A stretch of 21,812 bases of DNA from JAKQHY01 sp034429475 (GTDB lineage Bacteria > Chloroflexota > Anaerolineae > B4-G1 > SLSP01), in NCBI GenBank assembly GCA_034429475.1, contig DAOUGD010000109.1, positions 1 to 21,812 of the forward strand, read 5' to 3'. Position numbers and translations under genes: made by a program. Under the pieces are notes generated by a model, which saw only the letters and a list, made by a program, of their open reading frames with translations, did not search any database and was not told the origin of the DNA. Positions 1 through 6,302 of the stretch are shown here, piece after piece. How positions within the stretch are numbered: position 1 is the first letter of the stretch; each line of letters starts with the position of its first letter.

Positions 1-1
1 T

Positions 2-97
2 TGGACGACTGCTGAGCTGCTCTCCTACCGAGTGCCCGCACAATTCTTGGATCAATTGTCGACACTCAAACCTTTGTTCACCCTGTTGGAAGAATGA
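2..97 (+). CDS. C-terminal fragment of an unidentified protein
   Basis: An open frame enters from the left edge and ends with TGA at 95-97, leaving 31 residues that end TLLEE. It is leucine-rich and reads like ordinary protein, but it is too short for a family call. It lies on the same strand as the EcfT gene and about 150 bases upstream. ECF transporter genes often sit together, so an ATPase or substrate-binding subunit would fit; that is only context. The first period-9 repeat block begins about 30 bases after its stop, as at most other gene ends here. Chance openness over 96 bases cannot be excluded. Confidence 0.35.
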   Translation, partial: WTTAELLSYRVPAQFLDQLSTLKPLFTLLEE

Positions 98-130
98 TGT
101 CCATCAAGGAAAATCAGGGACAACACCCAA

Positions 131-190
131 AGACACGAAGACGCGAAGTTTGATTTGTACTTACATCTTTGCGCCCTCGCGTCTTTGCGT
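131..190. repeat. Period-9 tandem words in inverted arrangement
   Basis: Left part reads AGACACGAAGACGCGAAG and right part ATCTTTGCGCCCTCGCGTCT, both with 9-base periodicity. The 9-mer AAGACGCGA at 138-146 is perfectly complementary to TCGCGTCTT at 177-185, so an RNA hairpin is possible. The block fills the gap between the fragment ending at 97 and the EcfT gene. Nothing else is evident in 98-247. Confidence 0.7.
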
Positions 191-247
191 TGAAAAAGTT
201 TGGGGGATAGGAATTTGGGCAGAGGAAGAGGACGTATTCGGCGGGTG

Positions 248-994
248 ATGTACCGGCCGGGGGAGTCGCTGCTGCACCGGCTGCATCCACTGGCGAAGTT
301 GGCGTGGCTGGTGGGCGGGACGGCGCTGGTGTTTGTCGTCCCGACGCCGTGGGCCGTATTGGGGATGCTGGCCTTGATCGCGGCGGCCTTCCCGCTGGGG
401 AAGGTGGCGCTACGCGACCTGCCGGGGCTGCGCCTCTTCGGCTTCATGGCGCTGATGCTCCTGGTGCTGCAATTCACTTTCGTCCGCACCGGCGCGGTGC
501 TGTTGGAGGTCGGCCCGCTGCGTGTGACCGCCGACGGGTTGGCGGCCGGCGTCTACGTGGCCGGGCGGCTGTTGAGCGTGATCCTCCTGAGCTATCTGTT
601 CGTGCTCACCACCGAGCCGAACGACCTGGCTTACGCGCTGATGCAGGTGGGGTTGCCCTATCGCTACGGCTTCACGCTGATCACGGCGATCCGCCTCGTG
701 CCGCTCTTTGAGCAGGAGGGGCAGACCGTCTACCAGGCGCAGTTGGCGCGCGGCATCGCCTACGACGCCGGCGGCCCGCGCCGCTTCCTGACGTTGGCCC
801 GGCAATTCTTCCTGCCGTTGCTCGTCTCGGCGCTTGGCAAAGTGGACGCGCTGGCCGTCTCGATGGAGGGACGTTGCTTCGGCAAATACCCCCGCCGCAC
901 CTACCTGCGCGAAGTCCGCTTCAGTTGGCGGGATGGCGCGGCGGTGGCGGTGTTGGTAGGGGTGGGCGTCCTGTTCTGGCGAGTTAGGAGTTAG
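248..994 (+). CDS. Energy-coupling factor transporter transmembrane subunit EcfT
   Basis: Predicted 248-residue membrane protein of the EcfT/CbiQ family, the scaffold that couples two ABC ATPases to a substrate-specific S component for vitamin or metal uptake. Several hydrophobic segments are visible, at roughly residues 18-50, 62-80, 98-122 and 186-205, with a last one at 229-243. The cytoplasmic coupling region contains the family Ala-Arg-Gly signature (ARG at 167-169), and a second degenerate one (EGR at 207-209) where ARG or SRG is usual. I chose ATG 248 (MYRPGES) because family homology starts there. An in-frame TTG at 200 would add 16 basic residues coming from the repeat border. The last codons and stop (V-R-S-TAG) lie inside a GAGTTAG tandem repeat, so the C-terminus has been overwritten by it. 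ATPase and S subunits are not in the window; the substrate is unknown. Confidence 0.88.
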   Translation: MYRPGESLLHRLHPLAKLAWLVGGTALVFVVPTPWAVLGMLALIAAAFPLGKVALRDLPGLRLFGFMALMLLVLQFTFVRTGAVLLEVGPLRVTADGLAAGVYVAGRLLSVILLSYLFVLTTEPNDLAYALMQVGLPYRYGFTLITAIRLVPLFEQEGQTVYQAQLARGIAYDAGGPRRFLTLARQFFLPLLVSALGKVDALAVSMEGRCFGKYPRRTYLREVRFSWRDGAAVAVLVGVGVLFWRVRS

Positions 995-1006
995 GAGTTA
1001 GGAGTG
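981..1006. repeat. (GAGTTAG) heptamer tandem repeat
   Basis: Three exact GAGTTAG units (981-987, 988-994, 995-1001) followed by a partial GAGTG. The array begins inside the EcfT coding region and supplies its stop codon. The same word recurs at 3762-3796. Confidence 0.9.
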
Positions 1007-1008
1007 GC

Positions 1009-1029
1009 GATAGGAGACTTGATCCTATC
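1009..1029 (+). other. Small hairpin between EcfT and the CxxCH gene
   Basis: GATAGGA (1009-1015) pairs perfectly with TCCTATC (1023-1029) around a 7-base loop. No T-run follows, so it is not a convincing intrinsic terminator. It lies just after the heptamer array and may be part of that repeat's structure, or a processing or pausing site. Confidence 0.45.
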
Positions 1030-1060
1030 ATTCTGCAAATCCTGTTATTGAGGAGTGTGT

Positions 1061-1975
1061 ATGTCAAAACGTCGTTGGGTTTGGATAACGGTGGGCATTG
1101 TGGCGGCGGTGATCGTGGGGATGGTGGCCGTCAGCCTGGGGACGCAGCGACCGCTGCCGACGCGGCTGCTGACGAAATATCCGCTGGGGACGCTGATGGA
1201 GGAGGCGTACATGATGAGCGACTGCGCCGAGTGTCACGATCCGACCAACTTCCACGATTGCTCTACCTGTCACGATGACCACGGCGCGATTGAGATGGAG
1301 AACGTGCCGTTCTACGCGGGGCTTGTGCTGGCGGGTGACGTGATCACGCCGGGTTATGTCCTGCTCGACGACATTCTGCCGTATCGCGACCGGCCCAACA
1401 CGCACCTGCCGCTGCTGGATTTCCTGGCGGATCAGGGCGTGACGGACTTCGAGAGCGTGACGCTGACCTCGTTGGACGGCGGCTTCGTCACCATCAGCCG
1501 TGAAAATTTGACAGAAGGGGCCTTGCTGATGCCTTACGTGGATGGCGTCCGCTTTGCAGCGGAGAATCTGCACGTTTCGACGTGGCTCAAGGGCATCCGC
1601 CGGGTGATCGTGGTGGGCCGCGAGACGCCGCTGCGGATCAACGGCCAGCCGACCTCGATGGGCCGCCTGCTGTTGGGGCCGACGGAGTCCGTCACCGTGG
1701 AGCAAACGGACGTGATGTTCAAGAGCGAGGACAATGGGCAGGTGCGGCAGGCGCAAACCGGCGCGCGCATTGAGGGCGTCCCCCTCGGCGCGCTCGTTCC
1801 TGCGACCTTCACGCGGCTGATCGTGGTTGACGGCAGCGGCAGGACGCACACCCTGACGACGGAGGAGGCGCAGGGTGCGGTGCTGGCACAGTTGCGCGGC
1901 GAAGTCACGTTAACATTGCCCGAGCGCGGACGCTCGCAGTGGATTACGGATGTGGTGGAGATTGCGTATGAATAA
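1061..1975 (+). CDS. Membrane-anchored protein with two CxxCH haem motifs and tandem SUOX-like domains
   Basis: Predicted 304 residues. An N-terminal membrane segment (about 7-27, after SKRRW) places the rest outside the cytoplasm. Two c-type haem attachment motifs follow closely, CAECH at 55-59 and CSTCH at 67-71, so a small dihaem cytochrome region is likely. The remainder appears to be two related halves, about 80-190 and 191-304. Each has the pattern of SUOX-fold domains (molybdopterin-binding oxidoreductase fold): a hydrophobic strand, a dG..v.i/l turn, an acidic stretch and a closing strand such as IRRVIVVG or ITDVVEIAY. I see no cysteine in the position expected for a molybdenum ligand, so cofactor binding is doubtful. 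ATG 1061 is chosen because AGGAG at 1051-1055 is 5 bases away. It overlaps the next gene by 8 bases, implying coupled translation. Haem binding is inferred from motif only. Confidence 0.75.
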   Translation: MSKRRWVWITVGIVAAVIVGMVAVSLGTQRPLPTRLLTKYPLGTLMEEAYMMSDCAECHDPTNFHDCSTCHDDHGAIEMENVPFYAGLVLAGDVITPGYVLLDDILPYRDRPNTHLPLLDFLADQGVTDFESVTLTSLDGGFVTISRENLTEGALLMPYVDGVRFAAENLHVSTWLKGIRRVIVVGRETPLRINGQPTSMGRLLLGPTESVTVEQTDVMFKSEDNGQVRQAQTGARIEGVPLGALVPATFTRLIVVDGSGRTHTLTTEEAQGAVLAQLRGEVTLTLPERGRSQWITDVVEIAYE

Positions 1976-3170
1976 GGTGTCGTTTTTCCCTCAACAAGTT
2001 GAAGAGTCCGGAGTCCCGAACTTGTTTGGGGTTTGGCCGGTCGGCGGTCGGTGGTCGGCGGTCATCCTCTGCCTGCTCATCGTCCTGTGTCTGCTCAGCG
2101 GATGTGGCTGGAAAACGACGCTGGACGCGGCGGACGGGACGCCCGTGACGGTCACGCGCGCCACACTGCGGGATTTGAAGGACTTCGCAGACGAGGAAGG
2201 CAGCGTACCGGTGGAGCGGGTGCTGTACCAGAACGGGTATCGGCTGATCGAGGCGTTGCACGTCACCGATGCCGGGGGCGGCGTCCGCACGTTGGATTGG
2301 GCGGCGTCCGCCGAGACGTTGCTGTGGCTGGAGTCCGGCGCGGTGTCGCTGGGCGATGAGACACTGGCGGCGACGCACATCGCCGTCAGCCCTGCGCCGG
2401 AGCTGGCGGACGTGGTTGTGAGCCTTACCGACATCGCGCCGACGGCGGCGACGGCGCTGGGCCTCCCGGTTCCGGCGCAGGCGACCGGGCGGGCGTTGAC
2501 CACAGCGCCCGCGCAGCACGTCGTCCTGATTTTCCTGGATGGCTTCGGCTACCTGCGTTACCTTTCCGCCCGCGACGCCGGGCTGGTTCCCCACCTGAGC
2601 GCGCTGGGCGAGCCGCAGATGGGCCTGAGCGTGTATCCGCCGTGTACCGCCGTGGGGTCCGCCGCCGTGCTCACGGGCGCGCCGCCGGAGGTCAACGGCG
2701 TCGTGGAGCGCGGCATCCGCACCACCGAGGCGGAGACGCTGCCTGATGTCGCCGTGGCGGCCGGGCTGCGCGTCGTCGCCGTGGAGGGGGATGCGCTGGC
2801 CTTCAACATGCGCAACACGGAGATCACGCTCTCCGGCGACCGCGACGGCAACGGCAGCACGGACGACAACGTGCGCGCTAACGCGCTGGCGGCCCTGGCC
2901 GAGGGGCTGCCGGACGTGTTGTGGGTGCATTTCCACGGGATTGACGACGTCGGCCACAACTACGGGCCGGACACGCCGGAAGATTCGGCAGCCATTGCCG
3001 GGGTGGATGCGGCGGTGGGGGACTTGTTGGCGGCGCTGCCGTCCGAGACGCTGGTGATCCTCTTTGCCGACCACGGGATGCACGCGGTGCAGGAGGAGGG
3101 GCGGCTCGGCAATCACGGCAATCTCATCGCGCGGGACATGCTCGTGCCGGTGTGGGTCGTGCAGCAGTGA
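1968..3170 (+). CDS. Alkaline-phosphatase-superfamily lipoprotein with N-terminal SUOX-like region
   Basis: Predicted 400-residue secreted lipoprotein. A hydrophobic segment (30-45) ends in the lipobox LSGC with lipidated Cys46. Residues about 50-140 resemble the SUOX-like domains of the neighbouring genes. Residues 184-400 form a phosphodiesterase/nucleotide-pyrophosphatase-type alkaline phosphatase domain. Metal ligand D191 is in FLDGFGY, the likely nucleophile T227 is in CTAVGSAAVLTG, then D326/H330 in HGIDDVGH, D368-H369 in ADHGMH, and H383 in GNHGN. An insert at 291-300 (DRDGNGSTDD) looks like an EF-hand-type calcium loop. The substrate is probably a phosphate mono- or diester, perhaps a nucleotide cofactor. 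Start ATG 1968 overlaps the stop of the upstream gene, so the two are translationally coupled. A few upstream in-frame residues (MWWRLR) belong to overlapping sequence. The substrate cannot be told from sequence. Confidence 0.82.
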   Translation: MNKVSFFPQQVEESGVPNLFGVWPVGGRWSAVILCLLIVLCLLSGCGWKTTLDAADGTPVTVTRATLRDLKDFADEEGSVPVERVLYQNGYRLIEALHVTDAGGGVRTLDWAASAETLLWLESGAVSLGDETLAATHIAVSPAPELADVVVSLTDIAPTAATALGLPVPAQATGRALTTAPAQHVVLIFLDGFGYLRYLSARDAGLVPHLSALGEPQMGLSVYPPCTAVGSAAVLTGAPPEVNGVVERGIRTTEAETLPDVAVAAGLRVVAVEGDALAFNMRNTEITLSGDRDGNGSTDDNVRANALAALAEGLPDVLWVHFHGIDDVGHNYGPDTPEDSAAIAGVDAAVGDLLAALPSETLVILFADHGMHAVQEEGRLGNHGNLIARDMLVPVWVVQQ

Positions 3171-3182
3171 GCGGCGGTTTGT

Positions 3183-3209
3183 CAGCAGATTAAGCAGAGC
3201 AAGCAGATT
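3183..3209. repeat. Period-9 AGCAGATT tandem words
   Basis: Three 9-base units, CAGCAGATT, AAGCAGAGC and AAGCAGATT, start 12 bases after the stop of the phosphatase gene. The same AGCAGATT word forms arrays at 4404-4430 and 9576-9602. Confidence 0.85.
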
Positions 3210-3226
3210 TTTAAAGGGGTGAGCTA

Positions 3227-3268
3227 CTGAGGATGCCACTCAGTCCTCAGTCCTCATCACTCAGTCCT
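3227..3268. repeat. (CAGTCCT) heptamer repeat with inverted partner
   Basis: CAGTCCT at 3241-3247, 3248-3254 and 3262-3268, with a diverged CATCACT unit at 3255-3261, keeps exact period 7. CTGAGGA (3227-3233) is the perfect complement of TCCTCAG (3244-3250), giving a short hairpin. It ends just before the strong AAGGAGGT ribosome site at 3274-3281 of the next gene. Confidence 0.8.
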
Positions 3269-3285
3269 ATTTCAAGGAGGTCAAG

Positions 3286-3759
3286 ATGAAATTGAAGCAG
3301 TGGATTTGGATGATGGTTGGGTTGGTTTTGGCATTGGGGCTGGTCGGGTGCGGCGGCGCGCCGAAGGTGGATTGGACGCTGGAAGTCACCGGCGGGAGCA
3401 CGCCCGTGACGTTGAGTTACGCCGATCTGGTGGACATGCCGCAGACCGATCTCAAGGACGTGCTGATGCAAAAGTCCCTGGGCGAGGATGAGACTGCCTC
3501 GTGGAGTGGGGTCGCCATCTCAGAGATTTTCGCCAAGGCCGGGGTGACGAGCTTCACCTCGGTGACGGCGACGGCTGCGGACGGTTACGCCGTCGAGATC
3601 AGCGCCGACGAAATGGAGGGGGCCATCGTCGCGCTGAAGAAAGACGACACGTGGATCACGAAGGCGGAACCCGACAAAGGCCCAATCCGCCTGGTCTGCC
3701 CGGAGACGCCGGCCAACCGGTGGGTGTTCCAGGTGCAGAAGATTCAGGTGAATCCGTAG
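3286..3759 (+). CDS. Small lipoprotein with SUOX-like fold (paralogue 1)
   Basis: 157 residues. A lipoprotein signal peptide (basic KLK, hydrophobic 6-20) ends in LVGC, giving lipidated Cys22 on the outer face of the membrane. The mature part fits the SUOX/molybdopterin-oxidoreductase-like fold: W73-SGVAISEIF, then VTATAADGYAVEIS, and a final PIRLV...NRWVFQV strand pair. The only cysteine in the mature domain is C138 in the last strands, not at the usual molybdenum-ligand site. A ligand- or cofactor-binding role therefore seems likelier than catalysis. Start is set by the near-perfect Shine-Dalgarno AAGGAGGT, ending 4 bases before ATG. It is a paralogue of the gene at 3943 and related to domains in the two genes before it. 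Next to EcfT, an accessory binding protein for uptake is a reasonable guess. Confidence 0.75.
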   Translation: MKLKQWIWMMVGLVLALGLVGCGGAPKVDWTLEVTGGSTPVTLSYADLVDMPQTDLKDVLMQKSLGEDETASWSGVAISEIFAKAGVTSFTSVTATAADGYAVEISADEMEGAIVALKKDDTWITKAEPDKGPIRLVCPETPANRWVFQVQKIQVNP

Positions 3760-3761
3760 GC

Positions 3762-3796
3762 GAGTTAGGAGTTGCGAGTTAGGAGTTAGGAGTGAG
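3762..3796. repeat. (GAGTTAG) heptamer array, second copy
   Basis: Five period-7 units, GAGTTAG, GAGTTGC, GAGTTAG, GAGTTAG and GAGTGAG, begin 2 bases after the stop codon of the upstream lipoprotein gene. The word is the same as at 981-1006. Confidence 0.9.
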
Positions 3797-3824
3797 GATG
3801 GCGGTGTATGCCATAGTCCAAGAA

Positions 3825-3900
3825 ACGTAAAACGTGAAACGTGATGGCTTTACTATGACGACCTTACGTTTTACGTTTCACGTTTCACGCATCACGTATC
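3825..3900. repeat. Inverted heptamer arrays (ACGTGAA / ACGTTTC)
   Basis: The left arm has three units (ACGTAAA, ACGTGAA, ACGTGAT; 3825-3845). The right arm has five (ACGTTTT, ACGTTTC, ACGTTTC, ACGCATC, ACGTATC; 3866-3900). CGTGAAACGTGA at 3833-3844 is perfectly complementary to 3878-3889, so a stable hairpin can form. The same word family builds the array at 8158-8232. It occupies most of the 183-base gap between the two SUOX lipoprotein genes. Confidence 0.9.
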
Positions 3901-3942
3901 AGGATCGCTTTAACTATCACACAATCAAAAGGAGGATGAGAA

Positions 3943-4395
3943 ATGTCTATAATGAAGAAATTTGGGTTGGTGTTGGCAGCATTGGTGTTGGTGGGGTTGT
4001 TGGCGGCCTGCGGCGGCAAATCGGGCGGCGGGATTCCCGAAGATGCGGCCCTCAAGATCACGGGGAACGTCAAACAGGAAGTCGGCTGGAAAGAAGCGGA
4101 TGTGCGCGCGATGGAGACGATGGAAGCGCAGTCCACCAATAAGGATGGGGAAACGAAGACGTATACCGGCGTGTCCCTCAAGGCGCTCCTGGATAAGGCC
4201 GCTCCCAAGGACGACGCCACGACGGTGACTTACGTGGCCGATGATGGCTTTACTGCCGAAGTCACCCTGGCAGAAGTCCAGGGTTGCGCCGACTGCATCG
4301 TTTCCTTCCGCGACCAGGGCGGATTCAGCATCGTTATGCCCGGCTTCTCAACCAAGTTGCAGGTCAAGGGTGTGGTGGAAATTCAGGTGAAGTAG
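3943..4395 (+). CDS. Small lipoprotein with SUOX-like fold and a CxxC pair (paralogue 2)
   Basis: 150 residues. The signal peptide ends in LAAC (Cys23), so this is a predicted lipoprotein. A low-complexity GGKSGGG linker leads into a SUOX-like domain: YTGVSLKALLDKA (74-86), VTYVADDGFTAEVTL (95-109), and closing strands KLQVKGVVEIQV. Unlike its neighbour it has C115-A-D-C118. This is a CxxC without a following His, so it is not a haem site; a disulfide, metal or thiol-redox role is possible. Start ATG 3943 follows GGAGG (3931-3935) with 7-base spacing; an in-frame ATG at 3952 is less well placed. It is the last gene of the EcfT-led group, followed by repeats and terminator hairpins. Function is not known. 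Confidence 0.72.
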   Translation: MSIMKKFGLVLAALVLVGLLAACGGKSGGGIPEDAALKITGNVKQEVGWKEADVRAMETMEAQSTNKDGETKTYTGVSLKALLDKAAPKDDATTVTYVADDGFTAEVTLAEVQGCADCIVSFRDQGGFSIVMPGFSTKLQVKGVVEIQVK

Positions 4396-4403
4396 TTTTC
4401 CGT

Positions 4404-4430
4404 CAGCAGATTGAGCAGATTTAGCAGATT
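4404..4430. repeat. Period-9 AGCAGATT tandem words, second copy
   Basis: Units CAGCAGATT, GAGCAGATT and TAGCAGATT begin 8 bases after the stop of the lipoprotein gene. They are the same word as at 3183 and 9576. Confidence 0.88.
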
Positions 4431-4437
4431 TTAGAAA

Positions 4438-4460
4438 CCGGGTTTCTTGGAGAAACCCGG
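4438..4460 (+). terminator. CCGGGTTTC hairpin
   Basis: CCGGGTTTC (4438-4446) pairs perfectly with GAAACCCGG (4452-4460) around a 5-base loop. It lies between the AGCAGATT array and the next hairpin. There is no T-run after it, so alone it is a weak terminator candidate. It may be a dispersed repeat unit or part of a double terminator for the lipoprotein operon. Confidence 0.5.
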
Positions 4461-4473
4461 ACTGAAGAAATAC

Positions 4474-4509
4474 AAAGTGGGGTTGCACAATGAATGCAAC
4501 CCCACTTTT
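4474..4509. terminator. Bidirectional intrinsic terminator
   Basis: A perfect 14-bp stem (4474-4487 with 4495-4508) encloses a 7-base loop. T-rich sequence follows on the plus strand (TTTTC) and, in reverse, TTTGTATTTCTTC. It can end the lipoprotein operon from the left and the tRNA-Phe transcript from the right. The tRNA 3' end is only four bases away. Confidence 0.8.
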
Positions 4510-4512
4510 CAG

Positions 4513-4586
4513 TGCCGAGACTGAGAATTGAACTCAGGACACAGGGATTTTCAGTCCCCTGCTCTACCGTGCTGAGCTATCTCGGC
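4513..4586 (-). tRNA. tRNA-Phe (anticodon GAA)
   Basis: On the minus strand the 74-base sequence folds as a full cloverleaf. The acceptor stem is GCCGAGA/TCTCGGC with discriminator A, the D stem is GCTC/GAGC, and the anticodon stem is GGGGA/TCCCT with loop CTGAAAA. The T arm is CTGAG-TTCAATT-CTCAG. The loop gives anticodon GAA, hence phenylalanine. CCA is not encoded; the bases after A are CTG, so it must be added enzymatically. Confidence 0.96.
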
Positions 4587-4597
4587 AACTGGGAAAG

Positions 4598-4625
4598 ATT
4601 TTAGCCTAAATCGGGGATTTGTCAA
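4598..4625 (-). promoter_or_regulatory. Promoter of tRNA-Phe
   Basis: On the minus strand, TTGACA (4625-4620) is followed by a 16-base spacer and TAAAAT (4603-4598). Transcription would start about 5 bases before the tRNA 5' end. This is a near-consensus housekeeping sigma promoter in the short gap after the L,D-transpeptidase gene. Confidence 0.8.
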
Positions 4626-4641
4626 GGTATCGTTGCTTCGC

Positions 4642-6171
4642 TCACTCGATCACCACAGTAACGCCGATCTCGGCCCAGTTGTACAGCGTTTCGGCGTCGG
4701 GGATGCCCAGGATGATACAACCAAAGGACGCGGGATGTCCAAGGGAGCCGGCCCAGAGGCGCTGCCCGTTGGCGAGGATGGGCAATTCGTGAAAGCCGTT
4801 TTCGACGCCGCCGCCGGCCGGGTAGACAGAGATAAAGTAGGGCATCCACAAATCCCATTGGCTGGCATACGCATTGTCGTGTTTGCCCAGCACCTGAAAT
4901 GTCCCCCGGTGTGTGGGGGAGTCGGGCAGACCGGTGGAGACGACCCAATCGTACAGCAGCACCCCGTTCTCGTAGACGCGCGCGCGCTGCTCGGCCAGGC
5001 TCACCACGACCTTCTTGCCGATGATGGGCATGTTGGGCAGCAAAATATCCTGGCTGGGGATGGTGATCGCCTGACCTACGCTCAACTGATCCGGGTTGAT
5101 GGTGGGATTGGCGGCGATAATCAGGCCCGGCGGCATACCGTACTGGTCCCCAAGCCGCATCACGGTGTCGCCCGATTGCACCTGATGGACATGCTGCGGG
5201 TGTGTCAGGTAAAATTGAACATTCCCGCCGCCTGCATCGAGAACGTCCAGGACTTGCTGCGCGGCCTCATCGAACCGGAAACCCCGTCCATCGCCCATCT
5301 CCGTGGCCTGCGCCACCAGTGTGTTTTGAATGGCGTACCGGTTGATGTCCACCACGGAACTACCATCCGGGCCGGGCGTCAAATACAGCCACGAGGCAAT
5401 ATCCTCTCGCCCAAATGTCCAGGTCAACATTTCTTCGGTCAGGACGTCGTAGGCCGAAACGACGACAGTCCGCTCCAAAAAAGGCTCCGCCTGCGCCGTG
5501 ACGTTCGCGGCATCTGGTTCCGCGGGGGCAATGTCGGCAAACACCAGCGGGAGTTCGACGCGGTAAAGGTCGCCGCCCACGGCCTGCAACTGCACTAACG
5601 TGCTGCTGACATCCAACACGCGCCCCGCCATGCCGGGAATGATGACGACTTCCCCATTTTCAAGCTTTAGGGTAGGTTCCACCGGTGGGACGGAGATTTC
5701 CTGCGAGAGCGTTTCCAGCAGGCCGCGCGCGGTCAAGGCATCGAAGGTGAAGCGCGGCCACACATCGTGGTAATCCAGCCAGACGCCCAGTTGCTCCTGC
5801 CAGCTTCCGCCCCGTCCGATGGTATAAGCGGCCTGCGCGGTCGCGACCACATCCACGCGCATCCCGGCCTGTGTCCAGTCGTATGTCCATCGCCTGTCGC
5901 CGTCGGTCAAAACCAACTCCCCGGTGCGCACCTCCGCCGCCACCGGTTCGAGGGTGAGGGCTGCCTCGGCGGGTGTCATTCCGCCGAGCGAGACACCGAG
6001 GGCGTAGACGTTGGGATAGATGTGTCCCTGGTACAGGCGCTCCATCCGCTGCAAGAAAACCCAGACGCAAAAAAAAGCTAATCCGGCCAGAAGGAGCGCC
6101 AGGAACAGAATTAACCCGCCGGTCAGGATACCGTCTCTACGGGCAGAAGGAGCAACTTCAGGAGCAGCCAT
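4642..6171 (-). CDS. YoaR-like / LysM / L,D-transpeptidase (YkuD) cell-wall protein
   Basis: 509 residues. A single membrane segment (about 16-40) anchors a large external part. Residues about 50-315 resemble the YoaR/VanW-associated putative peptidoglycan-binding region (YPNVYALGVSLGGMTPAEA opening). A LysM domain follows at 327-372 (VQSGDTVMRLGDQYGM ... LSVGQAITIP). A YkuD L,D-transpeptidase domain closes the protein at 386-509, with H461, H479 and the catalytic C485 in ASFGCI. The usual motif is SHGC followed by R; here Phe replaces His and Leu replaces Arg, so activity should not be assumed identical. Role: cross-linking peptidoglycan or attaching proteins to it outside the cell. The start is supported by AAGGTGAT just upstream. 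It lies after the glycoside-hydrolase-like gene, 131 bases away, on the same strand. Confidence 0.9.
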   Translation of the reverse strand: MAAPEVAPSARRDGILTGGLILFLALLLAGLAFFCVWVFLQRMERLYQGHIYPNVYALGVSLGGMTPAEAALTLEPVAAEVRTGELVLTDGDRRWTYDWTQAGMRVDVVATAQAAYTIGRGGSWQEQLGVWLDYHDVWPRFTFDALTARGLLETLSQEISVPPVEPTLKLENGEVVIIPGMAGRVLDVSSTLVQLQAVGGDLYRVELPLVFADIAPAEPDAANVTAQAEPFLERTVVVSAYDVLTEEMLTWTFGREDIASWLYLTPGPDGSSVVDINRYAIQNTLVAQATEMGDGRGFRFDEAAQQVLDVLDAGGGNVQFYLTHPQHVHQVQSGDTVMRLGDQYGMPPGLIIAANPTINPDQLSVGQAITIPSQDILLPNMPIIGKKVVVSLAEQRARVYENGVLLYDWVVSTGLPDSPTHRGTFQVLGKHDNAYASQWDLWMPYFISVYPAGGGVENGFHELPILANGQRLWAGSLGHPASFGCIILGIPDAETLYNWAEIGVTVVIE

Positions 6172-6218
6172 AGCATCACCTTAAAAAACCTTGTGACCTT
6201 GCGTTGGAAATACTTTTC

Positions 6219-6291
6219 AGGACGCAGATTTCCGCGGATGCACGCAGATATTCTTAAAAAATCAGCGTCCATCAGCGTTTATCTGCGTCCT
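6219..6291. repeat. Period-10 inverted tandem words (GACGCAGATT / ATCTGCGTCC)
   Basis: The left arm has three 10-base units from 6221 (GACGCAGATT, TCCGCGGATG, CACGCAGATA). The right arm has three from 6261 (ATCAGCGTCC, ATCAGCGTTT, ATCTGCGTCC). AGGACGCAGAT (6219-6229) is perfectly complementary to 6281-6291. In the direction of the glycoside-hydrolase-like gene it starts 11 bases after the stop. Confidence 0.88.
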
Positions 6292-6302
6292 AATTTTTCT
6301 GA

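Noticed and set aside
1021..1052. Possible promoter TTGATC / TGTTAT before the CxxCH gene
   Set aside because: 18-base spacing and poor hexamers, overlapping a small hairpin; not convincing.
1944..3239. 431-residue minus-strand open frame
   Set aside because: Antisense to the phosphatase lipoprotein with full catalytic motifs; composition is Arg/His/Gln-rich low complexity.
3825..3900. CRISPR-like repeat array
   Set aside because: Units are 7 bases in direct contact with no spacers, arranged as inverted arms, and no cas genes are present.
4633..5598. 321-residue plus-strand open frame
   Set aside because: Antisense to the L,D-transpeptidase gene, whose LysM and YkuD domains are clear; no recognisable protein features of its own.
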